The notes below the pieces were generated by a model. That model saw only the letters and a program-made list of their open reading frames with translations, did not search any database and had not been told where the DNA came from. Positions 47,165-60,350 of a DNA stretch of 64,000 nt are shown one piece after another. The number at the start of each line of letters is the position of its first letter. The first letter of the stretch is position 1. The DNA lies in assembly GCA_022410635.1 (NCBI GenBank), contig JAJVDF010000500.1:372001-436000 (forward strand), in the 5' to 3' direction. This stretch comes from Tretioscincus oriximinensis. Taxonomy: Eukaryota > Chordata > Lepidosauria > Squamata > Gymnophthalmidae. The position numbers and the translations under genes are program-made.

Positions 47165-47445
47165 GGCAGCATTAGACTAGGCAGGATTAGTTCATGGTAA
47201 GCCAAGCATATAAATAGCTACTAGATGAATCTCTTGATACTGCCTCCAAGATGGAGCAACAGGCAGCATTCCTGAAATAACATCTGCAGGGAGTTAAGAA
47301 GCAGATCTGCGTTTTGCCTTCTGCTTGAGATTTCCCAGGTGCAACTGGTGTGCCACTGTGTGAGACAAAATGCTGGATAGATGGGCTGTGGCCCGATTCA
47401 GCAGGGCTCCTCTTATGTCCTTATGTTCTATCCTTTCAAGCCATT
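47165..47445 (+). repeat. CR1/L3-type LINE 3' end
   Basis: aggcaggattagttcatgg, ctgcctccaagatggagcaac, gatgggctgtggcccgattc, ending ctcctcttatgtccttatg. Confidence 0.85.
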
Positions 47446-50400
47446 GATGTTGGGCAAGGGATATTGATATTGTGGCCTTTTGCCTATGTGCTTATACCAT
47501 TCGTGCCTCCATTATATCACCTTTGCCAGCCTAGGTAGCACATTCCTTCTTTTATACACACACACTCATGACTCCCTTCCTGGTACTCCACAGATTATAG
47601 TTACTAAGTGTAAATGGCCTAAATGTAAATCCCATCAAGCCTTACCCCAATATCATGACATGACAAAGGGCAGACAACCATGATTTGGTGTTTGGAGATT
47701 GAAAATTTGCTTTTCTGGTTGCTACCAAAATTATTCTGTTGATCAGTGGTGTCCCTGAGGATCCATACAAACCTAACACATTCTAACATATGTATAAATA
47801 TACAACAGCAATCCAAGATTGTAAAGAGATAAAATTTCACATTTGTAGTAAACGGTGGTTTGCATGCTTCAAAACATTGTGTTAGACAGATGCAATATAA
47901 CCATTACTTGAGGAAAGACAATTGTGTCTTTTCCTATAAATTGTTAATTTAACATAAAAAAACATTAGTCTTTCCTTTTCTAACAGCCTAGTTGACCAGG
48001 AATTTGGGCTTGTTATTTAATTTTTATTAGAACAAAAGGAAAGACTCTTCCTCTTAGAGATGAAAGGCTAATAGTGTTGACACAGGGGCAGAACCTGCAT
48101 GCAATGGGTATATCACTGTTAAGGCATTCCTGATTTTGAGCAGGAGGAAGGAGCAGCTCTCCCACTCTTCTGTCAAAAATAGAACAAGGATACTTTTAGT
48201 TTCAATCACAGGAAATGATCCTATGGACCATTTTCTGTCTTTACACAAAAAAAGGAGGAGAACAGGAAGCTAGAACTGATTTGAAGCACCATGAATTANA
48301 GTGAGAATTCTTGGAAACAGCTCATTATTTAGTACAAAAAGCAACACGGTTGAAGAATTTGGGAAGAAACTGCAGTCTTATATGAAAGCATGGCACCTCG
48401 ATAGATGTCATGCAAATATTTCCAGAAAAAACATTTTAGACCCCATTATTCTAATTAGTTCTGCATTTATGTCAGTTACCTTCATAATTTTGTAGTTATT
48501 AGATCTCTTATCTTGAAATAAATATTATCTATCCATTTTAAAAAACTTGTAACTTCAGTTACAGTTACATAACTGAGTTTCTTCAATAATGAAGACAATG
48601 TATCTTTACTGTATCTTCAGTGAAGATGATAGCAAAGTTTACTTCCCTGAAATAAGAGTTTACAAACAAGTTGGACTGGAGCAGGGGAGGAGGTTAACGC
48701 AATATTTTGCTGCTTTATGCAAAACATTTTAAATCTAATTGGCTTCTTTCTGTTGATTTTGTGCAAGAAGTAAAATCTGATTGCAGAAGTGCCTCAGATC
48801 CTGTGACTTGTTTTTAATTACAGGGTTTTACAGCTCTTATTCAACTCATTTGTCTCTCATACAGTTGAAATTTGAGTATCAGCTGCATCATTTACAGCAC
48901 TATTGCAAAAATTCAGGCTTAAAAGGGAGTAAAACATTTCATTATATATGCCTCTCTCTCCCCCATGTATGTTTGTGCGTATACACACATTCATGTATAA
49001 TATTATTATTACATTTAAAATTTAGATTTAAGGTTAGGTGCATACATTTCTGTTGATTTCAATTATTATAAGATTTTTTTAAAAATGCAAAACATTAATA
49101 GCATCAGCAAAGTGATATTTTTATAACTTCTGAACGTATTGTGGTGCTTTCAACTTGTCAGATGTTGAAGCTGTTAATGATGGCTGTTGAGAAATAGGGT
49201 AGAAGAGATTTCTATAATGATTTGTGTTTAATCTAAGGAAGAGAACCTACCATTACTGTGAATNGATAATGGAATGCTATTTTAGTTTTTGGTGTGCCAA
49301 AATTAAAAGATAGTTGAGACAGAAAATGATCAAAAGACCATTCAAAATCTTGAAAATCTATTTGGAATAAAACTGGTCTAGGGTCAAATAAACTGAAAGG
49401 GAGCAGAATACTCCTTTTTCTGGGTTTCTCACTATAGAGAAAGTATCTGCAACCTTTTAATGGAACTAAACTCACTCTGTGTTTTTGTCACAGGCCTTCC
49501 TATTTAACAGGGTTTCACCAAATGTCATGATGAAATAGAAGGATTCCATCTTTTGGTCAGATGGGGAGTATGGACCCTATGTTTTTAAATTTATTGTTTT
49601 GTCTTTTATATAAATCATTTTTAAGTTTTTATAATAGGGAGCAGTGTGTGANTATTTTACACGACACTTTATCCAAAGGAGCTTGGAATGGCTGAAAGAG
49701 GCAAATTCTTTTTAATAAGTTCCTCTAAGGTTTTTGCAAATATTTAGACGGTACCTTTCTTATTAGACACAAGGTTAAAGAAAGGCAAATAAAAAGAAAA
49801 GGAGAAAATTCTCAAATGTCATCTTAATTCCACATTATTCCTACTTTTTGCCTTCTACAAAGCTGTAGTCAAAATGCCCCATTTCAATAGAGGCNCCACA
49901 AGCCTCTACAAAAATCTACAAAAAACTATTAGGAGATACTTGTGTGGTTTTACAGGAACTTTCCATCCTGAAAATCCTATATGAGGTTGCTATATCTCCA
50001 GCTCTCTCTGGTCNCAACCCCCACCCTTCTTATTAAAGAACAACAACAAAATCTGTCCTGATTGAGTATATGAATAAATTCTTGTTGCTTGATAGCAAAT
50101 NACTTTCTTTTCACTTTTGTATGTCAGTCAATCAGTCTTTGAGTAGTCAACAGATCAATTATCCTGATTCAACANAGAGATCCTTTACATCCATTAATTT
50201 ATATTAAAATTGTTTATAAACAAAGTATCTACATATATAATTAAAAATGTTAAAAACTCGTAGTGGTTTTAAATATCAACATACGCCCCTCTCCTTTTCA
50301 TAGCCTTTATTTATTTACATTTACAGTGTATAGTGGTGTACTTTTAATACTGGTATATTTATCGTATTCACAGAGTAAAAGATGTAATTTGTTCTGTTTG

Positions 50401-51399
50401 CTAAATCCTTGCAGTTTTCCTAGCAATGGGTCTAGAAGGCAGGCTCTAATATTGTTATATAGGTGGCATCCAAAAAAAGGGTATGGAATCTTCCATGGCA
50501 CATGTCCCGCACTCTTTTATGCCATGGGATATTCTTGTACTGCCCTCTATTCATCATGATATCAAGCTATTCAAACTTAGCTTTGGTAAAGGTTTTCTGT
50601 ATTTGCAATGGTATGGAGTAAGCAAAGTAATACACTAATTTTACCTGTGGCGCATAATTGCAAAAGAACTACATTAGACAGTAAAGCAAGATAAGAGAAT
50701 TGGAAGGCAAGCAGACTGGATTGGGAATTGCTAATTCAATATGTCTGCAGAGTTCCTTTGATCTACAAAGTTGGACTTTTATAAGAGAACGTGTTAAAAT
50801 ATGTTCTGTGGCTTTTGTATATAGAAAGTTCAATCCCCTTTTTCCTGCCCAGCTCTAGAGCAGAACACGGAGCTGGTAGTTTAGCTATGTTTCCAAATGA
50901 TACATCTAAGATCATTCCGACTTGCAAAGAAAGAAAAAATCCTTTGGAATATAGCAGAGATTGTTGTGGACATTTAATTACCATCAGTACAGCAATNTTT
51001 CAGAATTCTTCTAAGCCACAGTAGATACGTGCAGAAAGTTAATTCTCATCAGGGCCTTGTAATGCAGCGACTACTTCTCTCATTATGGCTCTAGTCAAAT
51101 TCATAATTGAGAAGGATAATTACATGTTTATATAAAAAACACACATTCCCAATTTCATTTGCAAGGCAAATTACTGCTAAACGGAAGCAATACAGATGAA
51201 CCAGGGGAAAAAAGCAATGCACAATATTTAACAATCAACAACAAATAAATGCTTAAGATTAATAGCGCCAGAAAAAAAATCTCATGGGACCTCTTAGAGC
51301 TCTGGGACATCTTTAAGGTGAGATTGTTCACACCAATCTGCTCTTCCATCCTCTCCATCTATAGGAAAAAGGATTAGATAAGGTTGAAAACACTCAAAT

Positions 51400-51575
51400 T
51401 GGCCTTTGGTTGAAAAAATGCTGTTTTTTATTTTCCCTCTCCACCTTCAGATATTGTTTGTTACTGTTTTAAAATGTGAATATTTGTACTGTTTTTATTA
51501 TTGGCCGCCCTGAGAACTTTGGGTATGAGGTGGGATATAAGTATAAATAAATAAGTAAATAAATAAATAAATAAT
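51400..51575 (+). repeat. L2-type LINE tail with AAAT microsatellite
   Basis: gcctttggttgaaaaaatgctg, ttggccgccctgagaacttt, then a TAAA run at about 51537-51573. Confidence 0.7.
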
Positions 51576-52467
51576 AGTGTGCCAAACGCTATTTCTATGA
51601 GGTGCCTCTGAAACATAAAAAGATGCCTCTTTTTATGTGTGAACACAGCCTTAGAGCCATGTGAAATAACTCTTTGAAAACCTCACACTATCTCAGGAGC
51701 CTAAAGAGATTAAGAATGTACTTGGACAACAGAGCAAAGATTTCAAGGTTTGGATGAACTTTGTGAAAAGTGCTGAAAAACAGTACTTTATTAATGTTTG
51801 TCTGATAAATTATTTAAGTGGTTTAGGGCACACCCACACATTGTTTTCTTCATGCTTACCTTATATTCAGATGATGTGGTTCGGCTACACTCACACCGTC
51901 TGAGCATAAGGAAATTGTGAAGAATAGCTGTATTGCACTATAAAAAACACAAGTACTTCTAAAGCATTATTCCATAATGTAGTGCAATATACTGCATACC
52001 ACCATTTTGGTTGGGGATGGCACATGTGCAGTTGCTCAAANGTACAACTGTACCCATGCTGTGCAGTGTCAAAAGCCTGTGATAAATCAGGTAACTTTTC
52101 TTTCCTCACATGAGCAATCGTCATGTAATTAATTGAGTATAGGATGATTACTTATAGAGTGATCAAGATGTGCTTCTATACACACCCTAACTTTCTGAGT
52201 TAAATAGTTATCATTTGCCAGATTATGAAGTTTATTATAAAGTTTTAAGATTTATGGTATTGTGGTTTTTACAGCTTTGGGCAATGAAGAACGTGGCTAC
52301 TAGAAACATATAACATTCTAATTTTTAGTGTTTGGGCTGCCTTTTTTTCTTATTTTAGTAACTACTTTTGTTAGTAACATACCAGAAAACATTGTCCGAG
52401 AGTAACTCCATTTCATATGGAAATATACACTACTTGATCAAGGGACTGGAAATATACACAAATGATC

Positions 52468-53265
52468 AAGTGACTGGAGCACCACCCTTATGAAGACAGG
52501 CTGCAATGTCTGGGCCTCTTCAGCCTCAAAATACGATGTTTGAGAGGTGATCTGATTGAAGTGTATAAAATCATGCATGGGGTGGCTAGGGTAAATAGAG
52601 AAAAAATGTTCTCTCTATCACATAACACTAGGACCAGAGGGCCTTCCTTGAAACTGATGTGCAGGAAAGTGAGAACAGACAAAGGAAAGTATTTTTTTCA
52701 CTCAGAGGCCCATCGGCCCGTGAAATTTACTTTCAGAAGAGGTGGTGGTAGCTAACAGCTTGGATAGTGTCATGAGTACATGACANGCTTTGGAGGAAAA
52801 CCTCTATTGTTCAAAAAGGTTTTGGAGGGAAACCTCTTATATTCAAAAGCAGCCAATCTGGGCTGAACGTTTTAGGCAGGAAAAGGGAATGCAGTGATTG
52901 GCCAATGACCTGTATAAATATAGCTGCTGTGACAGTAGGCAATCACTGCAGACCTAACTCAGTTGCTCTCTAGAGCTGAAATAAATCACTTTCAGAGTAT
53001 TTATTCGCCAGTGAGAGTCTCATAGCTTCAAGACAGGATTAGACAGGTTTATGGACACCAAGGGTATAAATGGATACTAGGATGGATGTTTAGATGCTGC
53101 CTCCAAGTTGGAGCAACATGCAGTACTCCTGAAATAACGTTTGCATATTTTGCCTTCTTCTGTTCAGACTGCCCAGGTACATCTGTGTGGGTCTCTGTGT
53201 GAGACAGAATGCCAGACTAGATAGGCTGTGGCCCGATTCAGTAAGGCTCTTCTTATGTTCTTAAT
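52468..53265 (+). repeat. CR1/L3-type LINE 3' end, split by a solo LTR
   Basis: Left piece 52468-52767 (gagcaccacccttatgaag, ggtggtggtagctaacagc, ttggatag). Right piece from 53023 (tagcttcaagacaggattag). It ends ttcagtaaggctcttcttatg. Confidence 0.88.
52768..53022 (+). mobile_element. Solo LTR related to the 3.4-8.3 kb Ty3/gypsy element
   Basis: A 255-bp LTR starting TGTCATGAG and ending GAGAGTCTCA. It is the reverse complement, with divergence, of the LTRs at 3.4 and 8.0 kb. They share ttttggagggaaacctc, aatgcagtgattggccaatg, the TATA box TATAAATA (52913-52920), aatcactgcagacctaactcag and AATAAA (52980-52985). ATAG lies on both sides (52764-52767 and 53022-53025, one base shared with the LTR end). 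No internal region remains, so it formed by LTR-LTR recombination. Confidence 0.88.
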
Positions 53266-54828
53266 TGTACTTGTTAATTTGAGAGCATTTGAACAAGTTT
53301 ATTATCCACCAAACTACTCTTTTTCTGGATTCCCAAGCTGTAAATCCAGTTCAAATGTGCAAATTCAGTACAAATACAATTCATTTCTAATCAAGTTGAT
53401 CATTAACTCTAGTTTGAATCGAACAAACTATACCTGAAACAGGCTAATTCAATCAGAATTGTACCAAGGTAAGTGGTTTAACACCCATCTTGCCCTTTTT
53501 AAAAAATGAGCAAACAGTTCACAACTTGTTTGAAGTGTGATTTGAATCATATACTTGCTTGTCCTGATTCAAATAGAATCAAACTGAGCCAATAAATTTA
53601 AGTTCATTCACCTATCAATTTATATTGCAACAACTTGGAGCAACTGTTCCTCTTGTCGTATTAAGCTACACTTTTCCTAGTTCAGGAGCATGGCTAATTT
53701 TCTAGTTTGGTTACCTAGACTGCAGTCAGCATTTTGACACAATAAAAGGACAGATTACACCAAGTTTCCTATTTACTGTTGTATACATTTCAAGTGCTCA
53801 GAAATAGAGCGCTTCAGAAAATGAACTAAACTGAGGAACATGTCCAGGCCTACTGCACGTTGCTCATCAATGTTTTCATACAGCTTTTGGCTCATTTCCC
53901 GAGCTAATTAACCTCTGTGTCATAAACAATCTCTGCCTATTTAAATGTTGTTTATTTTTTGATGCAATCTGTGATCTTTTTTCCTCTTTCTACCTGCTTG
54001 AACATGTTTGTGTTCATCAGGGAGAATACTGGTTTGACAGCATTATTGATCAGGTGAACAGTAAAACCTATATGCCAGTGGATGGAAATTACTTGTGTTT
54101 TGGATAATCATTAATTTGACTCTTAATCAAGAATTTAGGACTCGGGGATTCTGTGGCTAATTCTTTTTCTCCTAGAGACTATAGATTTTCAGTTGTAGCT
54201 TTCAATATTTTGAGACCTTCTCTTTTCTTTTCCCTGAATTCCCTTGTTCCCTGAGAGATCAACATCTGTTATTGTAACTACTTTTTTCTTTACCACAGAA
54301 ATGTTGGGCAGATTATTATTCTACTGTTTTTGTGGTTGAACTTTTAAATCCCACAGCATTGTTAACCTCACTTTTTTCCACAGTCTTTTGTGGTTTATGT
54401 TCCCACCATTTTTGCAGCTGCTTAAGCTGAAATTTTTAAACAGGTTTCATTGTAACTTTATCTTAGTTTCTTATGTTCTGACCTTGTAATCTTCCTTCAG
54501 AAGCTAACGAACCGTGGTCTTACTTCACACTTCTTTAATTCTTCTTTGCTTTCACCCATTTCCAGATTTTTAAATTTACATTTCTATCCATGCGTTTCAT
54601 GCACTATTCTTGTTTTCAAACTGGTTTATTGCTTTTTCTTTCAATAATCTTCCATTTCACCATGTTTCACATATTAAATTATAATCTAACATTTTTTGTC
54701 TTTAATATGCATTATATATTCAGCTAATCTTTTCAGTTATTTCTTTTAGAACATAATATATTGTTTTTTATCCAACAAATCTATCCCAACTTGAATATTG
54801 TCAGCTATCCTTGAACTGTAATGAATCA

Positions 54829-54975
54829 TTACATCATAGAATCATAGAGTTGGAAGGGACCTCCAGAGTCATTGGGTCCAACCACTCCTGCTCAATGGAT
54901 AATTCACTAAATTATCCCAAACAGATGCTGTCCAGCCTCTATTTCAAGACTTCCAGTGAAGGAGAACTCACCATT
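54829..54975 (-). repeat. CR1 LINE 3' end
   Basis: Begins catcatagaatcatagagttgg and continues gggacctccagagtcattgg, tgctgtccagcctctatttc. Complement of the classic CR1 end. Confidence 0.88.
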
Positions 54976-55230
54976 AGAATATCAGAGGAGCCCAGCTGAA
55001 TTGAGTCAGAGCCATCTAGTCCAGCATTCTGCCCAAATGAGGATTTTACCTTCTAAGACTGTCCTAGTGCAATTGGTGTGAGTCTTAGAAGGCAAAACCC
55101 TCATCAGTTCTTGGCATCCTGAAAATGGTATTTCAGGAATACTGCCTGTTTGATTTTTCATCCTAATAGCTATTGATACACCTGTCTTCCATGAATCTCT
55201 CTAACTTTATGTTGAAGCTGTCTTGAATAA
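54976..55230 (-). repeat. CR1/L3-type LINE 3' fragment
   Basis: gaatatcagaggagcccagctg, gccatctagtccagcattctg, ctgtcttccatgaatctctc. It abuts the CR1 end. An internal block (taagactgtcctagtgcaattgg, then cttagaaggcaaaaccc) is partly inverted. Confidence 0.7.
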
Positions 55231-56629
55231 CTGATATGTGTTTATGGACTTAACTGTTTTTGTTTCAAACAAACATAATTTTAAACAATAGAAGTCCCAA
55301 AAATGAAACCAAACTAACATGATTGGGGTTTGGGGGGCAGATTTATTTAGATTAACTTTTTTTCCATTAAGTTTGAAGATTTTACTCTCTTCTTAGATAT
55401 ACTATCCATGTCTGCTTTTTCACTTGTTTATTTCCTTTATTTGATCCATTAAGTTTGGATTTTGAACGTTTACAAACCTTCATATATTCTACACTTCTTG
55501 CCTTACAGTATTTATTTCGTCATTAACAACTTTAATTCAGTTTCTTTTTCCAAGTGTTATTTCATCTGAATTAGAAATTTTTGCTCAACTAGTTGAAAGC
55601 ACTGCATATTTTTTATTTCCAGATTTTATTCCTTTTTTTTTTACTAAATGTTGCCAGTGTTTAGCAATGATTCTATTTCTAGGATTACTTTCCCATGTAT
55701 TTATGTATTCCTTCATTTTTAGTATTTACATCACACTCCTCACTAAGACAAATGGGTGGGAGGGCAACCCCTTTGTTTATCTGCCCCGGGGACCCCAAGG
55801 GTCTTACTTTTAAAAAAGTAAGTAAGTTAAGTAAAATTTATTTATGATTAGTCCAGCGACGATATCATATTTTACTTACCTTACAGAAAAAGAAAAAATT
55901 CAATTGGTAATATTCAGTGAACAATAAAATTATATGAGCAAATGGAAAAAAACAGAATATATTTTAAATAAAAACTAAATTTCAGAGGACCCTAGAATCT
56001 TCTGATAATGAAAGCTACTTTTTCATTAGATGAAGCATGTATGTGTGAAATCTTGCATGTCTGCTGGTGATTTTTTTAAATAAAATTAGTCAATTTTCCA
56101 TTGACTTTGACAATGTATATGTAAGGTATTCTTGCATATTATAGATATATAAGGCAATATAATCATTTCTAGAATAGAAAGTTCTGTCTGTTATAATTTC
56201 CACCAAAAACAACAGAAATACCAAGGGTATTAAAAATCCCTCAAAAAATATTCTGAGTTTTCATAAATTCTTCAGTTTATTTAATTAATGAACCACTGAT
56301 CACAGCTAGCTTATGTACGTGCCAAAACAACATAATAATAAATACAAACAAAGAGGCAACTTCAGTTACTTAAATATCTCCCTTCCACAAAGTCAGCACA
56401 AATATGTCCGTAAAGTAATAGGGCTTTGACTATTTAAGTCAATGGTCAATAAATACTATATTTTGAACAAATATCAGACTGATAAATTGAAAAGGCTATC
56501 ATGTATAAATATGAATTCTATGCATAGGAGCAAAGTGAGCTAAGCTTAATAAGGGTTGCCAGATCTCAGATCTTCCATCATTTCATTTAACTCATGAGAT
56601 ATATCTAAATGTTTTGTCTACCTATAATT

Positions 56630-56760
56630 TGTTTAATTTATTGAAAATTTGTATAGNACCCCTTCACCAAAGTCTCGTGGCAGTGAATATAAACAATCAG
56701 GATGTTAAGTATGTATTTAAATAGAACATTCAAACATGCAGCAAAATAAATAAATACATC
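56630..56760 (-). repeat. L2-type LINE tail
   Basis: ttgaaaatttgtatag, ccccttcaccaaagtctcgtgg. It sits about 65 bp upstream of the fifth WDR70 exon, so it nearly abuts the acceptor region. Confidence 0.5.
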
Positions 56761-56824
56761 CTGGGATATTAGTACCAGTTTTAAATACAAAAATAACTAA
56801 TCAAAATCTAATATTATGTTTCAG

Positions 56825-56925
56825 AGTGTTGTCCGTTGCCTCTGGCATCCTAAGTTGAATCAGATAATGGTTGGGACAGGAAATGGGTTGGCAAAAGTAT
56901 ACTATGATCCCTTCAGGAGTCAAAG
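56825..56925 (+). CDS. WDR70: WDR70 internal coding exon (fifth)
   Basis: A 101-bp exon with acceptor tttcag and donor gtattt. It joins in phase 0 to the TDA end of the previous exon to give TDA-SVVRCLWHPKLNQ. It then reads IMVGTGNGLAKVYYDPFRSQ and leaves two bases of an arginine codon. CLWHPKLNQIMVGTGNG is the last recognisable propeller repeat, and KVYYDP takes the place of the final WD strand. The donor (AAAG/gtattt) is weaker than the consensus. Confidence 0.95.
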
Positions 56926-58509
56926 GTATTTGATTTTTGTTTTTTAAAAGTGTGTTTTTGGACATGATTTTTTCTGAATGTGAGGAGAAATCATGTCACC
57001 TCAATTAGATATTTACTTGTTCTGCAATTGAACATGACAGTTAAAGGAAAAACCCTTTTCTGTCAAACTATCCTTCATAATAAGCTTTTCCTGTTACACA
57101 ACAAAAGGTTGTCATTTTTTCTGTCGTGTTTTCTTCTGATGTTTGCATTGTGTATTCACGTTGTTCAAACTTAAAGGTGAACATTATAGTTTCTTATTCA
57201 AAATTATGCAAATGAAAAAAATGTAATCTAGCATTCATATTACTTTTTAAAAGAAAACAAGTAAACTAACAGATTGTTAACTTAGAGGAAAAGATAAAAC
57301 TCCTGCTACAATGGACCTGCATCAGCAGGTGGCAGCATCAAGCTGAACCTGGAAGGTAATGCAAGGTTGGACTGCTTAGTGGTTAGAAACCACCAGGAAA
57401 TCGTGTGGCAAACCACTTCCATACTGATGTTAAAGAAACCACTTGGACTTCTCTATGTAATTAGCAAGATTGAAGCTCTAGGCAAGAACATCTTTGTCTC
57501 TTCTTTACAATAGAATGCATCCAGACATCACTTAAGTTTTCTAATGTATGTGGATATTTTGGAATAAAACATGGGATACTTCAGAATAATGTAATGCAGC
57601 CAGTGCTTTATTCTGGTATATCCAAATGTAGGGCATAAGTATGTGACACTGGATGCCACCTAAGTCCTGTGTTTGGAAGTATAATTATATGGAGTTCTGT
57701 ATAGGCCAAAGCGCAGAACCTTCCTGGGGGTGAGGTATGTATGATCTCTTGAATATGGGCTGTACTGGCTAGGATTGTTAGAAATAGAGGACTCCAAAAA
57801 TAGCAATGAGATATAGTCAGAGGAACCAATTGAAGATATTTGTTCCTGCTAATACCACTATTATCTGGTAACACTGGCTTTTCATTGGAAGGACAAATAC
57901 TAAATCAGAAATTAAAATACTTCAGCAATATAATTAAAAGAAAGAACTCATTGGAAAAAAGCATGATGCTCAGAAAGATTGAATGCAAAAAAAATAGGAT
58001 GTCAGAAGATGAGATGATACACAGTCTTACCAAAGCAGACAGATAACAATTTGCGTAGAGGACCCAAGGGCCTGGTCTCCCAAAGAATAAGAAACAACTG
58101 GATGCATTAATAACACTGTAAATAGACCAGTCTTGGGAGGCCATCACTTTGACCGGCTTAACTTGACCTGTAAGCTAGACAGCCAAATCAGAACTGGAAC
58201 TTTGGTCTCTCCAATCTTAGTCCAACATTGGAGCCATTGCACTGTTGCCACACAGAATGTCAAATGTTTTTTAGTGAATAAGGCAAAGTGTGCTCAGGTT
58301 CTACTTGATGGTTTCTAATAGAGCTTCCTTCACTGAAGGTGCCCATGTTCTCCTGTCAATCAAGTACAACATTCAAAACATTGCATCTAAGCACATGGAA
58401 TCATATTTGCTCATAAGGCGTAAATCCTGCTAAGTACATGTGTATATGGAACGTAAAAATACTTCAGAATTTTTAAGGACCTTCCACTGAAATATTATTT
58501 CCTTTCTAG
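56926..58509 (+). other. WDR70 intron, 1.6 kb
   Basis: Donor gtattt to acceptor ttctag. I recognise no repeat or gene in it with confidence. Confidence 0.8.
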
Positions 58510-58589
58510 GGGGGCAAAATTATGTGTTGTAAAGACAAAAAGAAAAGAGAGACAAGCTGAGACTCTCACACAGGATTATATTATAACAC
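58510..58589 (+). CDS. WDR70: WDR70 internal coding exon (sixth)
   Basis: An 80-bp exon with acceptor ttctag and donor gtaagt. One base completes an arginine codon. It then reads GAKLCVVKTKRKERQAE and TLTQDYIIT, leaving the first base of a proline codon. It starts the basic C-terminal region that follows the propeller (KTKRKERQ). The exon is too short to be a listed open frame and was found from protein continuity. Both splice sites and phases fit. Confidence 0.94.
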
Positions 58590-58875
58590 GTAAGTCCGTT
58601 TTGCTTGATTATATATTGTATCTTGTCTTTCATTTGAATCAGTGGTAGATTTTTGATCTCCCTCCTCTCTATTAGAGTATTACTGATGGGCAATTGGAAA
58701 GGAATAGACAGAAGCTTAATCTTGCCTTTCTTTGTTTAAAAACACCTCTACTCATGCAGTCTAAACTAGTAAGTCATTTTGTACACATACTAAGGCTATC
58801 CGCCAAAAGTGGGACAGCAATGCTACCCGTTAATGGATGTAAAGTAGAAGCAATTTCAGCAGGTGTTGCCAGCAT

Positions 58876-58940
58876 TATACAGTGGTGCTTGAAAGTTTGT
58901 GAATCCATCAGAATTTTTCATATTTTGACATAAAATATTT
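58876..58940 (+). mobile_element. Tc1/mariner-like terminus
   Basis: tacagtggtgcttgaaagtttgtgaatcc followed by agaatttttcatattttgacataaa. This matches, from memory, the outer end of a widespread vertebrate Tc1-like family that starts CAGTGGTGCTTGAAAG. The other end is not visible. Confidence 0.6.
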
Positions 58941-60251
58941 TTTCACCCCTTCGTGTAAATAACTATTATTTCTGAGACTTAAAAAAAATTATACTATAGT
59001 ACTAAATCTCCTATTATCTGTACCTCCATATCTATTCAATAATATGATCTTTGACAGAACCAAAATTAGCAGCTGTAAGTTCTGAAATCTTATAAAAAGA
59101 ATACTTCCTTCCCTTCTCCCAGATCACAGATTATCTGGAAATAGATTTTTAAAAATATGGAAGGAATAAACACTATTTTTTTTATTCATGGTATTCTTAT
59201 TACACTAACATTTCAATATGGCATTAGGCATTTAGGGAGGTTTTTTAAAAAAACAAACCTGAACTAAGTTTGGATTTTTTTCTACTTAATAGTAATTCCA
59301 TTAATTTATCTCAGTTTTTGCTATCAGATCCATTTTCAAATTATGTAATAGTAATATTTTGCAGGGCTGATCTTATATGACTTTAAAGGAAAAATATACA
59401 AGTGAATAGATTACTCCAAAGAAAACAATAAATAAAGCAGACTGAAGAAAGCACTAAAAATAATATTGCTATATTAAAAAAAGCTTTATTTGAAGAAGAT
59501 ATAGTAATTAATGGATCTCTTCTAGATTTATTAGAAATTCCTATTTATTTTAAGAAATTTTGTGGTCCCACTTTACAGACTCGTATTTTCATTTTCTCTT
59601 TGGACTTATTCTAGTTTCCCAGAATGTAGCCACTTTCTTGAAAGTCAGGTAGTTAACCTCAAACAGAGAGAAGAGATGATGCAGGCATGAGGCATAATAT
59701 GGCCTTATTGTACATCTTTTCTAGATTGTTTTTGCCTATTCAGACAGAATCACTAGTTTATTCTTTCTTTCAAAGAAGTAATAGGAACTAGACATGTTCA
59801 GCAACTTCCTCTCCTTTGGAGAATTTAAGGTAAGCATATTGACCCTCAGAGCAAAACANGTCTTGTTAAAATGCAGGATTTTACTCTTGAGAGGATTAGG
59901 TGTTGTTTTCAAAAGGGAAGCACTTTATTTTGATGGATTTTCAATCTTGGTCTTGTTTCACTTTTAGTTACTTCAGGTGCTCTATACAAATTCATACAGC
60001 ATATGACTTGCCAACAAACATGTGATTCCTTATGTTTCATGTAAACTGCAGATGTAAGAAATAAGTGTTCATGACATTTTGAAACCATGTGAAGTATAAT
60101 TTATTAATGAAAAAAATAATTAATGATGGGTTAATGTACATCTTTAGTATTTGTATATTAGATTGTGGTTTTACTTAAATAGCTTGAAGTGTATATTTGC
60201 TCAGATGTCATGTTCTTATTCTGCTACATTTGGATATTCTAGAATGTATAG

Positions 60252-60350
60252 ACATTATTGTTTATTATGTATTTATTTGCTTTTCTATACCACACAAAGA
60301 TCTCAGGGTAATAATCAAATCAGAATTAACCTATTAAAAATGACCATCCC
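60252..60350 (-). repeat. L2-type LINE tail, diverged
   Basis: tattgtttattatgtatttatttgc, then ataccacacaaagatctcagggtaa. Confidence 0.5.

Larger units (their letters stand above)
33757..56824 (+). other. WDR70 intron, 23.1 kb
   Basis: Donor gtaagc to acceptor tttcag, phase 0. It contains CR1, L3, L2, SINE, hAT and Tc1/mariner fragments and a solo LTR. Most of the window's isolated N bases fall here (about 35.9-52.8 kb). Larger stretches where I see nothing: 35080-36020, 36370-37970, 39300-40420, 42200-42880, 42980-43735, 46080-47160, 47450-51390, 51580-52460, 53270-54820, 55240-56630. Confidence 0.8.

Noticed and set aside
54020..54065. Exon-like stretch between atcag and gtgaac
   Set aside because: The WDR70 protein passes directly from TDA (exon ending 33756) to SVVRC (exon starting 56825) in phase 0, leaving no room for an extra exon.
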